A DNA stretch of 64,000 nucleotides, from NCBI GenBank assembly GCA_948567375.1, contig OX419756.1:37710333-37774332 (forward strand), in the 5' to 3' direction. The position numbers and the translations under genes are program-made. Source of the stretch: Lunularia cruciata. Taxonomy: Eukaryota > Streptophyta > Marchantiopsida > Lunulariales > Lunulariaceae. The notes beneath the pieces are model-generated. The model made no database searches. It was not told the DNA's origin and saw only the letters and a list, made by a program, of their open reading frames with translations. This document shows, piece by piece, positions 33,211-44,009 of this stretch (within the stretch, counting starts at the first letter, position 1; every line of letters starts with the position of its first letter).

Positions 33211-35213
33211 TTGGTTATCCAATAGGACAACACCAGGTGTAAACCGTGCTCTCTCAAAGGCCGGTCTAGCTGGCAACTCCTCCAGTCTAGCCGTTGCTAC
33301 CTGCCATAAACCACTGGTCGTTGAACGGATCCCATGCTCCTCAACCAAGTCAGCTCCACTACCAACCACCTCTGCTCTAGTAGTAAGAATTGCACCATCC
33401 CTACTCTCACACAACGTGGCAGCCAACCGGAACATTGGGGCTGGGTCAACTCCCAATGTAAACATGTCATTGGCTAAAAACAAAGGATGTCGCATAATCA
33501 GCTGAGCCGCCCCCAACATCATGCTAGACTCAGTTTGTGTAGTAGTAGGTGGCTGACTAGTAGGTAGTCCATCATGTACTCCATCACCACCTACCACACC
33601 TGCACTGGGACGTCTAGGAACCATGGATGTTGTCTACAATGCCTCAGATAACGTGAAAGACTGGGGACGTCTGACCTGTCTTCCAACCTCTCCTCTCTGT
33701 GGGTCCAACTCCACTGATGCTCCTCTAGGCTCTGGAGCACGTACTGCACTCCTAGTCATTGTTGCAGATGCATCCACCTGTGCTACTCCGCACATGAAGT
33801 TCAAAACATCTCTATCACCAGCATATGAGGTGGAAGCCTCAGCACCCAAATCTGATCTCCTTTGAGCAATAGCCATACTAGCCAATCTCTGCTCCAACTG
33901 CTCAATCCGAGTAGCCATAGCTGTGTCAGAAGTAAGGGCAGGTACTGCACCCCTACTAGGTGTAGATCCTCTACCACCACCTCGTCCTCCATGAATTGGA
34001 GCTCCTCTACTACCTGCCATAGCAGCCCTACCACTTCGTAACTCCGGATGTAGGTCAAAACACCGGTCACTAGTGTGACCAAATCTGTGGCAATGCTCAC
34101 ACTGCCTCTGTGCTGGCTGTGATGCACCAAAGGTATCGGGTCCGCACCCCTGAGTACACTCTCTCCTATGGTGAGGTCCACCACAAGTCCAACAAGCAAC
34201 ACCACCACTCACTGGCTGTTGCTGACCCAAAAATGAGGGTAAGGATCTAACTCCACTAGGCCCTCCACTCGCTCCATAGGATCTGGGCTGTCCACCTTGT
34301 CCTCAAAAACCAACTGGGCGTGGTGCACTCTACTGCACTCTAGAAGAAGTCACAACCGTGGATGAGGTCTCTCTACCAAATCCAGATGTCACCACTCTCT
34401 CCTCCACCATGTTGAGCTCAATACGCTTAGCCAAACCAAAGACTACTGCCAAAGTGGGCAAAGTAGCCTGCAACAACGTAGCATCACAAACTCTACGTCG
34501 CAACTCCCTGTCTAGTATCCCATACCAAAACTGGATTGCCGGGGCCTCAGTAACTCCCTGAGTGAAACTGATCAGCCGCCTCATGCGAGTGTATACCTCG
34601 CGTAGGCTCTCTCCAGCCTTCCGTTGGAACTCTTGCAAGCTCCTCAGCTTGTCAGTCCGCACTCCTTGGTAGTTCTGCCTCAAACATAGGAAGAACTCAA
34701 CCATGGGGTTAAACCCCGGTACCACACCACCTCCTGTAGCGGTACCTCCACTCATAGTAGCACTATCTCTAGCTAGTGCACCTCCACTAGCTCCACCAAC
34801 ACTACTCGAGCTAGAACTCGTGGGTACAGCCGATCTACTCCTGGCCACCGAGCCTGAAGTAATGGAGACATAGTGTGGAGACCAATACTGTCTCCATAAC
34901 TCAATCTCCTCCAAATGAGCTTTCCTGAACTCATGGTAGTCATCCATTGGCGGACCCTCCAGATGCTGAAACAACCCCTTCCATGCCATGAAGGGTGTGA
35001 ATAAAGTCGGGTTCCGCATCTATTGCAGATCACACCAACTATCAAACTCTTGGATGAAGTCATCCAACTCAATGGTACCCACTGTACCAGAGTAATGCCT
35101 AGGGCCTTTGGAGGCCCCATAAATCTTGTCCATGTCCCACAACAACGGTGCAGACACATCAAGTGCACTCTCAACTGAATTAGCTCCTGTGTCGAACTCC
35201 AACTCAGAGTCAA
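33211..35213 (-). CDS. Element B gag with two zinc knuckles (fossil)
   Basis: The region 34,330-35,019 is a 229-codon stretch: AWKGLFQHLEGPPMDDYHEFRKAHLEEIELWRQYW, a Ser/Gly-rich hinge, then FFLCLRQNYQG, FQRKAGESLREVYTRMRRLISF and IQFWYGILDRELRRRV, a typical gag core. The region 33,634-34,230 carries CWTCGGPHHRREC and CEHCHRFGHTSDRCFDLHPE, a complete copia-style second knuckle, followed by a region rich in Ala, Arg and Gln. This copy shows the knuckles better than A. Confidence 0.75.
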
Positions 35214-36730
35214 TCTCCTCCCTTATTGGGACCTAAGATACAGGCTGATACCGAGCACCACCCCAAGTAAACCCACTGTGTACTATAGGGCTAACTCCTC
35301 TGGAATCTCCAAAGAACTCCGTCGTGACCACGTAACTACAACAGCAAACCCAAACCACCAACTGCAACCGCAAGTCGCAACCACAAGTGCCCCACCAAGT
35401 GCCAACACCAACTAGACACCACCCACTAATGTAACTCTAACCGAGATAACTACACTAGGGGAAAGGCAACTTGTAACCTACCATCATAACACGCACTCTC
35501 ACGGTCTACAGGTCATCACTTCCTGCCTCACCGGAGAGAAACAAAGGTAGTCTGATTGGTCATCACTCCAGCCTCACCACCGAGAGCACACCAGAGCACC
35601 AACGCTCAAAAGTTAGGGCACCTCACACAAACGTGGTGCACAAATAGGAAGCAGAGAATGGAGGGGATCCAATCACAAGAAATCTAAAGGAAAACCCTCC
35701 ATCTCATAACACAACACGGGACTGACTCTGCCACCATTTGGCATTTGACATAAGAGCAGTTCGTATCTAAGTCCTAAGCTACCAGGATCACCAAGAATGG
35801 GATCAAACTGCCTCTTCTAGCCAAAGCTACATGTGTATAGATAATAGTGGCGCAATCACTAGGATAACAAGTGAGGGTGGACCAGTTGGCTAGGGCACCA
35901 GTCTAGGAACAAGAGATCTAGGGGTCAAACCCTGTTGTGCACAATCTAGCAAGAAAGGCAGATTTTGCCAACCAATGACCAAGATCTACTCTAAACTAGC
36001 TAGCCTCACGCTAGCAAGCTGGCTTGCTGGCCCTTTTGGCCCTTCTAGGCCTTCATAGCCTCTCATAGCCCACAGCCCTATACCTCAAAGCCTCTAAACG
36101 CCAAATGAGGCCTTTCTTGTTGCCACTTCAAACCTCCTCCAAAATTGGTGAAACTTCTCCAAATCTATGAAAGTCCTCCAAACTAGCAAAACTCCTCCAA
36201 ATCTGGCCCAAAATCTAACGTAAATCTGACGTAAACCCTAAAGATGGCTGTCCGCCAAATCCCCCGCTAACTTTCCACTCGAGCCAAATTGAAAAAATGG
36301 GTTTTGGAAAAATCTGACGTAAAATTTGACGTAAACCCTAAAGATGGTTGTCCGCCAAATCCCCCGCTAACTTTCCACTCGAGCCAAATTGACAAAACAG
36401 GTTTTTCCAAATCACAATTTCATGAGAAGAGCTTCCCAACTCCACCTTCAATTTCACTTTCTGAGCCCAACTCGCAGCACATTGGTCCTGCCTTCACCTC
36501 TTGAGCTCAAAATCACAACACTGCTCGAAAATTGCTCCTTCTTTGCTCAAAATTTGGCCAGCGCTTCCACACACCATCCGCCTAACTGCCAAATCTGCAT
36601 CACTTGAACGAGCTTCTGCACACTAGGGAAACACAGAACTTGAATTGAGCTACCACGATCCACGAGCTTGGAGATACCACCAACACTCAACGTTCCTGCA
36701 CCCGATTTCCCCTTGACTTCACTTCTCTGA
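35214..36730 (-). other. Element B 5' leader
   Basis: A 1.5-kb leader between X and gag, alignable to C's and longer than A's. No long frame on the element strand. It contains a tandem duplication of about 80 bp at 36,228-36,407 and 'CCTCCAAA' words shared with C. Confidence 0.55.
36228..36407. repeat. Tandem duplication in the element B leader
   Basis: Two copies of about 80 bp (36,228-36,306 and 36,328-36,407), each from GACGTAAACCCT to a run of A and GGTTTT. They are offset by exactly 100 bp and nearly identical. C has one copy. Confidence 0.75.
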
Positions 36731-37182
36731 TGTAATCAGATTGCTTAACACTCTCAACTCAACTCAACTCAGATCAATACTTGATCTGTCACTCTATAAA
36801 CTGCCAACAACTGCGCATTGATTACAGTCAAGCCACACCCACTCAAGCATAGAGAATCCAGGTGACGCTTGCCGGCCTCTGTCCACCATAGCCAGGAACT
36901 CGAAGGCTCAACATCAGAGAAGTGAGCTCTCTAGAGCTCACTTCAAAACTATACCTCCCTGGACTTGAGCTAGCATTGGAATCCTAACGGTCCTGCTGAG
37001 GGCACACTTGACGGTGCGAACGGTGCAAAGTGACGGTGAGCCCCACCGTGAAGTCAGTACCCCAAACACCAAATCAGACTGTTGGAAAGTAGTCCCTGAG
37101 AAACTACTAGAATAACTCTAACTACTATCACTGGAACTCCAGTGTCCGAGCAACTAGATGCGGAACTACAAATGGCGTGACA
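36731..37182 (-). repeat. Terminal unit X, 5' copy, element B
   Basis: 452 bp, about 93% identical to 27,313-27,761, ending GGCGTGACA next to D4. No Y outside it. Same 5' layout as in A and C. Confidence 0.85.
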
Positions 37183-38100
37183 ATGCAATAGTACAAAATC
37201 AAATAATTGAGAATTTGAGGAGAGAAGCAAGGAATCGAGAGGAGATGATAGAATAGAGTGTCATAGCAAGGGAAAGACAAATTGCTGAATATGAAATCTT
37301 GAAGCAGCAATTTGCTAATTCAAGACTAGAAATTATCCATACTATGGCAAGAGTAGCAGAGAAAGAACAAGAGCTCAATAGGGTGATGGAGAGTGTAGAA
37401 GAGAAGAAGCAATTGTGGCAACAAGAGTTGACAGTGCGGTATAGAGAAGAAGAGAGGTTGAGAGAGTTACTTTGCAATCAAGAGGAAAAGATTATGCAAA
37501 AGGAGAAGGAGAAGGAGGCTGTGAAAGCCAAGTTCAAAGCAGAGTTGGCAATGTACAGAGAAGATTGGCTTGCAGATCGAGAACGAGAAAGGAAAATGAG
37601 ATTGGAGCCATTAAAAGAGATCATGATCAAGATGAATGCAATGTTGAGTACAGAGGCCAGTGGGCACATCAAAGAAATGAGGCTGCACGAGTTGAAGTTG
37701 TTGGTGCAAGAGATGAGGAGGAGACATGCAAAGGACAAAAATTTGAATGCTTTGTTGATCAGTCTAAGAACTCGTCTAGATAGGAAGATATTGGAAGTAG
37801 AAGACAATATCACAATTAGATTAGACTTAGTCAAATTAGAGATAGATAAACTTTGGAAGGATGTCAGAGCAAACCTGAAGTAGATGAAGTAGGAGTGCAG
37901 ATGTCTTCGGAGTTACCATTGGAGACATTGGAGAAGAATGGGTCGGGAGATAAGGAGTTAGAAAGATTACCCACTAGTGGAATTTTAGATCAAGAAAGAG
38001 AACTGTTAGATTTGGTGGAGGAATTAGGAGTTGTGAAACCCAAGGATAGAGTAGTTGGAAGTGAAATTACTTTGGGTTTGGGTTTGAAGGCAGGGGGAAG
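37183..38100 (+). CDS. D4 protein region, coiled-coil part (fossil)
   Basis: The plus-strand frame at 37,299-37,883 encodes a 194-residue heptad-rich segment (RVMESVEEKKQLWQQELTVRYREEERLRELLCNQEEKIMQKEKEKEAVKAKF...). The next segment, 37,853-38,100, encodes the C-terminal SSELPLETLEKNGSGDKELERLPTSGILDQERELLDLVEEL. It matches D1, D2 and D3. Confidence 0.55.
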
Positions 38101-38928
38101 TAGACATCAGATTGGATTAGTAATAGATTTAAGATTTGAAGAGGCAGATATGAAGAGGTGCATTGTCATTTTGGATTTGCAATTTTGTAGAGTTGTTAGG
38201 AAGCAATACATTAGGAAGATAATTGTCTATTGCTTCACTATTTAAGAGTGGCATTTGCAGTCTTATGTTGTTCAATGCTTATAATTTCTAAGAAGAGATA
38301 AAGTGAAGTTCTGTGAAGTAGTGCTCATCGCTTGAGCTTGATTCCGAGTATCAACTTTGTGTTTGTGTTTGTCTTTGTGTTTGTGAGTGTGTGGAGAATT
38401 TTGAAGTGCAAGTCAGTGTGCTTGTTGGATGTTGGATTCCATAGCCTTGATCTTTACTCTATGTGTTTGATCTTCAATGGAGTGCAATTGGAGCAATGTC
38501 TTGACAGATCTGAGAGGAATTGTAGTGCTGGTAGTATTCTACATTTGTGAGTGCAGTGCAAAGTTGATGTGAAGCAATTTTGATCAAGGAAGTTGTGCCT
38601 TCAGTGGAGGGTGGAACACAATTTTGAGGCAAAGTCATTTTGTAGTGAAGTGTTGTTTTCGGGAGAGCCTGAATCATCACAATCAAGATTGTTTGGAAAG
38701 AATTGAAGGTGTTGTGATTAAGGAATGTTACTTTGTGACAAGATTGTGAATCAATGCTTGTTACTCTCTTCTAGGTGTGGGTTCTACTTGAGAGACTAAA
38801 GAAGAACTCAAGAAGAACTACATTGTTACTGTTTGACTTTGTATTTGACCAATTCTGAATCATATCTCTGTGGGAACTAACTTTACTTACCCGATTACCT
38901 CAAAAGTGATATTTGCCAGGTTGTCACA
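38101..38928 (+). other. D4 3' non-coding end
   Basis: About 0.8 kb after the coiled-coil frame, matching the 16,791-17,584, 21,137-21,928 and 46,830-47,623 ends of the other copies. It ends in GATATTTGCCAGGTTGTCACA. No second copy of it exists at the other end of the element. Confidence 0.6.
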
Positions 38929-38933
38929 ACAAA

Positions 38934-39094
38934 CAAACAAAAATTTAAGGAGAAGAGTTTGGAATCAAAGCGCACTCATGAAATCAAAATGAGTCTCAAA
39001 CATGCAAGGAAGATTCCCAAGGAGACAAGTAACTATTTCAAAGTGCTCACTCAGGTTCAACGTCCATCTTACTCTATTGATAGTGATAGCAAAT
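38934..39094 (+). pseudogene. Sequence H, part 3 (C-terminal end)
   Basis: Right of D4 the plus-strand frame continues with KQKFKEKSLESKRTHEIKMSLKHARKIPKETSNYFKVLTQVQRPSYSIDSDSK and a stop at about 39,092-39,094. The charged helix and the same strand as parts 1 and 2 make this the natural end of H. H therefore carries at least C, D2 and D4 as insertions. Not recognised. Confidence 0.4.
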
Positions 39095-39759
39095 AATATA
39101 CCAACATGTAACCTTTATTATGATTATAATAAAGATGAGTTATGGAAACTTGATAAACTTGGCTAGTCCTTAGTCGTTACCTCCCATGTTTTTCCTCCCA
39201 TGTTTTTTCCTCCCATGTTTTTTCTTTGCTGCACCTAGTCTACCCAAGATGCCACAAGTTGTCACTTAGTGCCGCCCATAACTCTTTTTTGCCTACCATC
39301 ACCGCTCATCCCCGCTCGTCCCCGCTTGATGCCACACTTAGTTAAATTAAGGCTAGAGCTACTTGTTTGTGCTTAGCGGTGCTCCTCAATAGTAGACTAT
39401 GCTCATAGGCACTTGAAAATGGTGGTAGGCACTTGTATGGCGCTTGCTTTAAATGGATGGCACTCGTCCTAGCTTGTTGGCACTGAGTGACGCCCTTACG
39501 GGATTAAGTGTGGTGACTCATGATGTGGGTGGCACACATAGGTGCTTGGGTTGTGCACATAGGTGCCCAATGATGTCCTGTTTGATGCACAAGGCACAAT
39601 TGAGTATACAACACATGAAAATATGACAATTAAACAAAATTATGAGAATTTCACAAGTGTAAACAAAATATATATGAGTATAAAAGATAAATGTATACAT
39701 GGGGATAAATGAAAAAAAGATGTATATAAATGGGGAGCCAATAAAACCTGAATGTGTGA
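39095..39759. other. Non-coding stretch with short tandem words
   Basis: No supported gene. It holds three copies of CCTCCCATGTTTTTT at about 39,180-39,228, a cluster of CCGCTCATCC/CCGCTCGTCC words (39,300-39,330) and an AT-rich end. Confidence 0.5.
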
Positions 39760-40400
39760 CTATGGTAGAGGAGGAAATGAAGAAGAAGAGAGAGATACAC
39801 CATGGTGTCTAAGTGTTACTACTATGTCCTCAAGTCTACGATGGTATACATGATGTTGAATCCTAAATGGACTCAATGACCTCCACAAGAACCACTTGCT
39901 CTCATCCAAGTCTTGGTGCTTGATACCGCTAGCAAGAAGAGAATATGGGTCACTATTATAAGAACTCAATCCACTTGATGTCCACTCCTCTTCTACACAA
40001 CTAACAGCAAGCCTATCATCATGGACAAATCTGTCCAAAGCACTCATCAAAGGGTCAAATGACCAAGTGTATGATGCTCTCTATACCCTATAAGGACGGA
40101 AGTGGGTAGGATGGATAGTACCATGTGGATGGTTCCTATAATAAGAGAGTGCATAACTATCTATGATCAAAAGATCATAAAGAGGTAAACCTAATGAAGT
40201 AAGATGCTCATATGATCTAACTTTAAGTCCTCTAAACATTGGATATCTATAGAACAAAAACAAGCCATGAGGCAAGACCATGCTCTGTAGCAACCAGTCC
40301 ACTCCATCTGGAGTAAGATCTATCCACAAGATAACCTCAAAGTGCAGCAAACAAAACTGGATGAAATGGCTAACACCAAGATGGGCTACCTACCCTATAG
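39760..40400 (-). CDS. Unidentified minus-strand coding-like region G1
   Basis: Two frames in series: 40,081-40,350 (HFEVILWIDLTPDGVDWLLQSMVLPHGLFLFYRYPMFRGL...) and 39,760-40,050 (SALDRFVHDDRLAVSCVEEEWTSSGLSSYNSD... ending in Ser/Pro). Amino-acid use is protein-like (many Trp, Tyr and Leu in even spacing), and a further fragment with HAWESEMNRHGWCPH lies just upstream. I do not recognise the family; an old transposon protein is most likely. The frames are interrupted. Confidence 0.3.
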
Positions 40401-40822
40401 GCCTGGCCTGTGTGTGAGGGCACCAACCATGCCGATTCATCTCACTCTCCCATGCATGGAACCCAATAGCACCACAAATCCATAATGATGCCAAACAAGT
40501 AACATCCCCAATAATAATCTTCTTCCATAAGAAGCCTAGGCAGAGGATGCATGGAATAGACTCTCTTGGTAGATGAATCCTCTCTCTAAACTCAGTCTAA
40601 GTGCCTTGAGTCTCCACACTATGAGATAACACATGGGTGGCATCAGTCTGGATCTGCATCTTATGACAAGTATAGGTCTGGCAAGCAATAGTACGTAGTC
40701 TTGGTCCAAGATAAGCTACACAAGCCCTCACGAGCTAGACTACTCTCACTCTCCTCTACCTTAACATGTGCACTCTTGCACCTCTATATAGCATATGCTA
40801 ACTCTTGTGCTTGATTCTGTAA

Positions 40823-41192
40823 CTAGATCCTATAACCCCCCGCCATGGCAACGGCACCTAGTGTGTCCAAGTCCAAGTCAGCTAATCTTTGCTCTCTCTC
40901 CATCTCAAAAGTAAGCAAGGTCGGATGCCTCTCCTCCTTTGCAGGAAGTGAATCCTCTCGCTCACAAAAGAGTCTCTCTCGCTCTAGTAGTAATCTCTCT
41001 CTCTCTCCTCTATACTCTAATCTACTCTTGTGCTCAAGCATTAATCTCTCTCTCTCCTTTACACTCTCTAATCTACTCTTGCGCTCAAGCAATAATCTCT
41101 CTCTCCTTCACACTCTACAATCTATTCTTGCACTCAAGTACTAATCTCTCTCTCTCCTCTACACTCTCCAATCTAATCTCACACTCTAGGAG
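40823..41192 (-). CDS. G2: charged coiled coil with 17-residue repeats
   Basis: The minus-strand frame 40,823-41,092 encodes repeats of the kind RERLMLEHKSRLEYRGE and ends with EMEREQRLADLDLDTLGAVAMAGGYRI. The DNA is a 51-bp minisatellite (about 40,991-41,192, four imperfect copies of AATCTCTCTCTC...GCTCAAGCA). It may be a real coiled-coil domain or a translated satellite; both readings fit. Confidence 0.35.
40991..41192. repeat. 51-bp minisatellite, about 4 copies
   Basis: Successive units begin AATCTCTCTCTCTC, contain ACTCTCTAATCTACTCTTG and end GCTCAAGCA. The period is about 51 bp, a multiple of three, so the minus-strand frame stays open through the array. Confidence 0.7.
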
Positions 41193-41611
41193 ATTTCTCT
41201 CTCTACATTCAGCCACTCAAACACAATCATCTAAAATACAACTAATGTCACTGAACAAGAAGGAGGTGAATGTACTTTGAAATGCATAGGATCACCAACC
41301 ACCTCCATAGACAAAGAAAGTGGTAAAGGAGAAGAAGAGTGAAAAAGAGCTATCTCAACAAAGGGTAAGGGTTGTATCTCAACACGAATCTATTGAACAC
41401 ATGTTCACAAGTGGTACATTTAGTTATCCATCAAGTACAAATTCATATTAGAATTTCAGAAATGCACCAAGTTCACAAGTTCATTAATTAAAGCTTCTTA
41501 AATCAACTCATTTATTAAATCCAATAATGGTATATAAAAAATAACTTTGTATGTCTTCCAACATTAAAAAAAAATTTATATATATATATGACAAAACTCA
41601 AACCTAGTCAA
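41193..41611. other. Non-coding, AT-rich end with a TA microsatellite
   Basis: No supported gene. An A-run followed by (TA)n is at about 41,565-41,590. Confidence 0.5.
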
Positions 41612-42168
41612 TCACTCACCATCCTCTTCCTCTCCCTCATCCTTCCCATCATCAATAGTCTCGATCTCATCTAAGCTATTTGCATCCTCATGATCATCAC
41701 CATGCTCTCTCTTGTGTATAATCTCCTCCTTTCCATCACTCAAGTACATCACATCCTCCTCTGGAATGAAACCTCTCTCCACAAAGAGATGAGTGAGTAT
41801 CTGCCCATGGAAAGTGACCTTGAACTTGCACCCCTTAGGACTACCCAATTGGCTTTGCAAACTCCCCACCTCTGCAATGATAGCTCTAAATGCTAACTCT
41901 CTCCAATCATAATCCTCCACACCAAATCTCCTCAACTTGGTCTTGGTGCATGTACAATCTTGGGCCTAATAGCGGGTGCAACAAGTGCACCTATCAATTG
42001 GAAGAAAGCTCTAAATGCAAGATACACACATTGCCTTGCAAGATATCTTTTTGCAACCTTGTCCCCTTGTGGAAACCAGTCTGAAATAGTTGTGTAAGGA
42101 ACTATCTTCCATCTTGGTGTTCTCCTCCTTGGCATGGCAAGTGCATCTCTATCTATACTTGCAATCAA
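41612..42168 (-). CDS. G3: two overlapping unidentified frames
   Basis: The frame 41,932-42,168 encodes MPRRRTPRWKIVPYTTISDWFPQGDKVAKRYLARQ..., a basic, globular-looking segment. The frame 41,612-41,935 overlaps its end by 4 bp in another frame and encodes FGVEDYDWRELAFRAIIAEVGSLQSQLGSPKGCKFKV, ending in an acidic tail (EEEDGE). The pair reads as one old coding region on the minus strand upstream of G1 and G2. No homolog is recognised. Confidence 0.3.
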
Positions 42169-42995
42169 TTGAAACTATCTTCCTCTTACCAAACTTTGTG
42201 CAAGAGACCTTGTCCCATGAACTCACAAACTTCATACATGGAAGGACCTGCAAAACCCACCAAGAAAATTGACTTAAACCTCAATCACATAGACTCAAGA
42301 CATTGGGTGCCGCTAGCCGCCGCCCCCAGACAAGAAAAAAGTAGCAAATGCCACTGGGGGCTACTTGTTGCCACCACAGGGCACCACTCGAGGATACCCA
42401 AAGGTGCACTAGGACAGTCCCACCATGCGGGGTGCTGGGAGGTCACCCAATGTTGCATGTTGACATGCGTAAGTGCCCGGCGACATGCCCAAAGGCGCAA
42501 CACCATTGGAAGCCACTACGGGATAGTGGTTTTCAAGAAAGACCGCCAGATGCCATTAGGTGATGCTTGGAGCCACTAGAATGCGCTCATGCAAAGGGTT
42601 TAGGGTTTAGGATTTAGGGTTTAGGGTCCAATGGCACTAGGGGATGTTGAGAGACACTATGGACAAGGCTAGGAGGCATTGACAATTTTGAGGCCTTACA
42701 TGCATAAATCACAATCCTAAGTTGCTAGAAAGTGTGAAAGTAGAGAGAATTGAAGAGAAAAAAATTAAGAAGGTTTGAATAATACCTTTGGATATGGGCA
42801 GTGAAGTCCAAGTGTAATTTTGAGTCCAATTACATTTAAATTGACCTCCCAAATTCCCGAGATAGCAATTCAAATCTGATGTTTGTCCAACCAGCACCAC
42901 TTGATGAAATTTTCTAGGTGTTGAATGGTATGAAAAGTTATGCGCTAATGTCCTTTCGGAGTATTTCTCATGTCAGGCCCGTCAACTATCTTTTC
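42169..42995. other. No gene recognised; telomere-like patch inside
   Basis: Several words recur (GGTGCC/GGCACC, ATGCCATTAGG, GCCACTA), suggesting old decayed repeats. It contains the TTTAGGG patch at 42,596-42,628. Confidence 0.45.
42596..42628 (+). repeat. Interstitial telomere-like repeat (TTTAGGG, 4-5 units)
   Basis: GGGTTTAGGGTTTAGGATTTAGGG-type run with one degenerate unit. TTTAGGG is the common plant telomere unit. This short patch can mark an old repaired break or be part of a subtelomeric-type repeat. Confidence 0.6.
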
Positions 42996-43179
42996 ATATC
43001 CCTAGATTTTTGCCATGGTTCAAATTCAGTCTGCTCTTCTTGGAAAATCTCTCTTCTCTATCTATCAAATGCTCTCCTTCTCTCTTGCTCTTTCTTTCGA
43101 ATCTCTTGCTTTTTCTCTTGAATCTCAAATGCTCTCTCCTCTTGAATGCTGATTTTTGCTCTTCCTCTAAAATTTCCAA
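42994..43179 (-). CDS. Short Lys/Arg-rich frame
   Basis: 61 codons, very basic and repetitive (FKRREHLRFKRKSKRFERKSKREGEHL). It is similar in style to G2 and may be a decayed coiled-coil repeat. There is no start context of note and no family. Confidence 0.2.
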   Translation of the reverse strand: MEILEEEQKSAFKRREHLRFKRKSKRFERKSKREGEHLIDREERFSKKSRLNLNHGKNLGI

Positions 43180-44009
43180 CCCTCTCCTTCAACAGCAAGT
43201 TTTCCTGTCTCCTTTGAGTTTGCATGCCTCCTTTGAGTTTGCATCTTTCAAGTTTGCACCCTTCAAACACACCCCACGTAATGAAATCACTCCTTCCCAT
43301 ACCAGCAGCAAAATGACTCCCAAATACCCCACACTCCCACACTCAAGAAATGACACACTCACAAAATGACTTTTGTTCAAATCTGAAGTTTTATATAGCC
43401 CCGCGCAGGAGAGAAAGTTTGAATATCCAAACATCCAAAATGTGCACATTTGGTGGAAAAATCTATATTCAAGAGGAAAAAACTGAAAACTTGAGCAATA
43501 ATATGGGGCACTCCACGTTGCCAATAAGTGCATCCAAGCGGTACAATTATTGCACAGCGCCTACCAATGCCATCACGTGATGCCTACCAATGCCATGCGG
43601 CATCGATAGGTGCAATAATCTTTTCAATAGGAGGGCGGTCCCCAGCATCTTCCAGCGTCAACAAGTGCCATTGCATGGTACCTTATGGGCGGCACCGACG
43701 GGCCTCAATTGGCACAAAGAAAAAAAATTCTCAAGTTGGAGGGCGGCCCCTAGAGTGTACTAGCACAATTGCATTGTGTCTACCAGCGTCATGAGGCCAC
43801 TTGATTTTTTTTACAACAACATATAGCTACTTTGAAATGTAAACTTGCCCAGCATCACACCACACCGTGTAAGTGTTAGCTCAGGCACTACAAATGTATA
43901 GGTTAACCTCTCGAGAATTCTTTTTGCATCACAAATTTTTATTCCAATATTACATAAAGATACATTCATGGTCTAAGTTAGAGACTCATGGTCTAAGTTA
44001 CAGGAATAT
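43180..44009. other. No gene recognised
   Basis: A 14-bp word (GGTCTAAGTTA with CATT/TCATG before it) is duplicated at 43,966-44,000. 'GCC-ATG-CGG' words recur as in 42.3-42.6 kb. The last five bases (AATAT) are the left target duplication of element E. Confidence 0.45.

Larger units (their letters stand above)
27206..37182 (-). mobile_element. Element B: second methyltransferase/PHD-bearing Ty3-like copy (fossil)
   Basis: Minus-strand, 9.98 kb, in D4. Flanks are ATGT (27,202-27,205) and ATGC (37,183-37,186). The order is identical to A: X, leader, gag, protease, methyltransferase, linker, reverse transcriptase, RNase H, integrase, PHD finger, purine tract, Y-X-Y. The two X units differ at about 30 of 449 positions by eye, mostly transitions. 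Copy-specific variants shared by its two ends (for example ATAGAAACAC in both Y units) show that the ends were copied together. It is broken, with roughly ten interruptions, but its methyltransferase, gag and PHD regions are better preserved than in A. Confidence 0.85.
25137..38928 (+). mobile_element. Element D4 (plus-strand copy of family D, split by element B; fossil)
   Basis: Family D copy in the opposite orientation: it starts TGCGGTACCC (cf. TGTGGTGCCC) at 25,137 and ends CCAGGTTGTCACA at 38,928. Flanks are GCAAA (25,132-25,136) and ACAAA (38,929-38,933). Element B lies inside at 27,206-37,182. The D4 parts total about 3.8 kb, as in the other copies. D1, uninterrupted at the matching position (18,455-18,480), shows the pre-insertion sequence and supports a 4-bp duplication (ATGT/ATGC) around B. 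It is broken. Confidence 0.76.
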
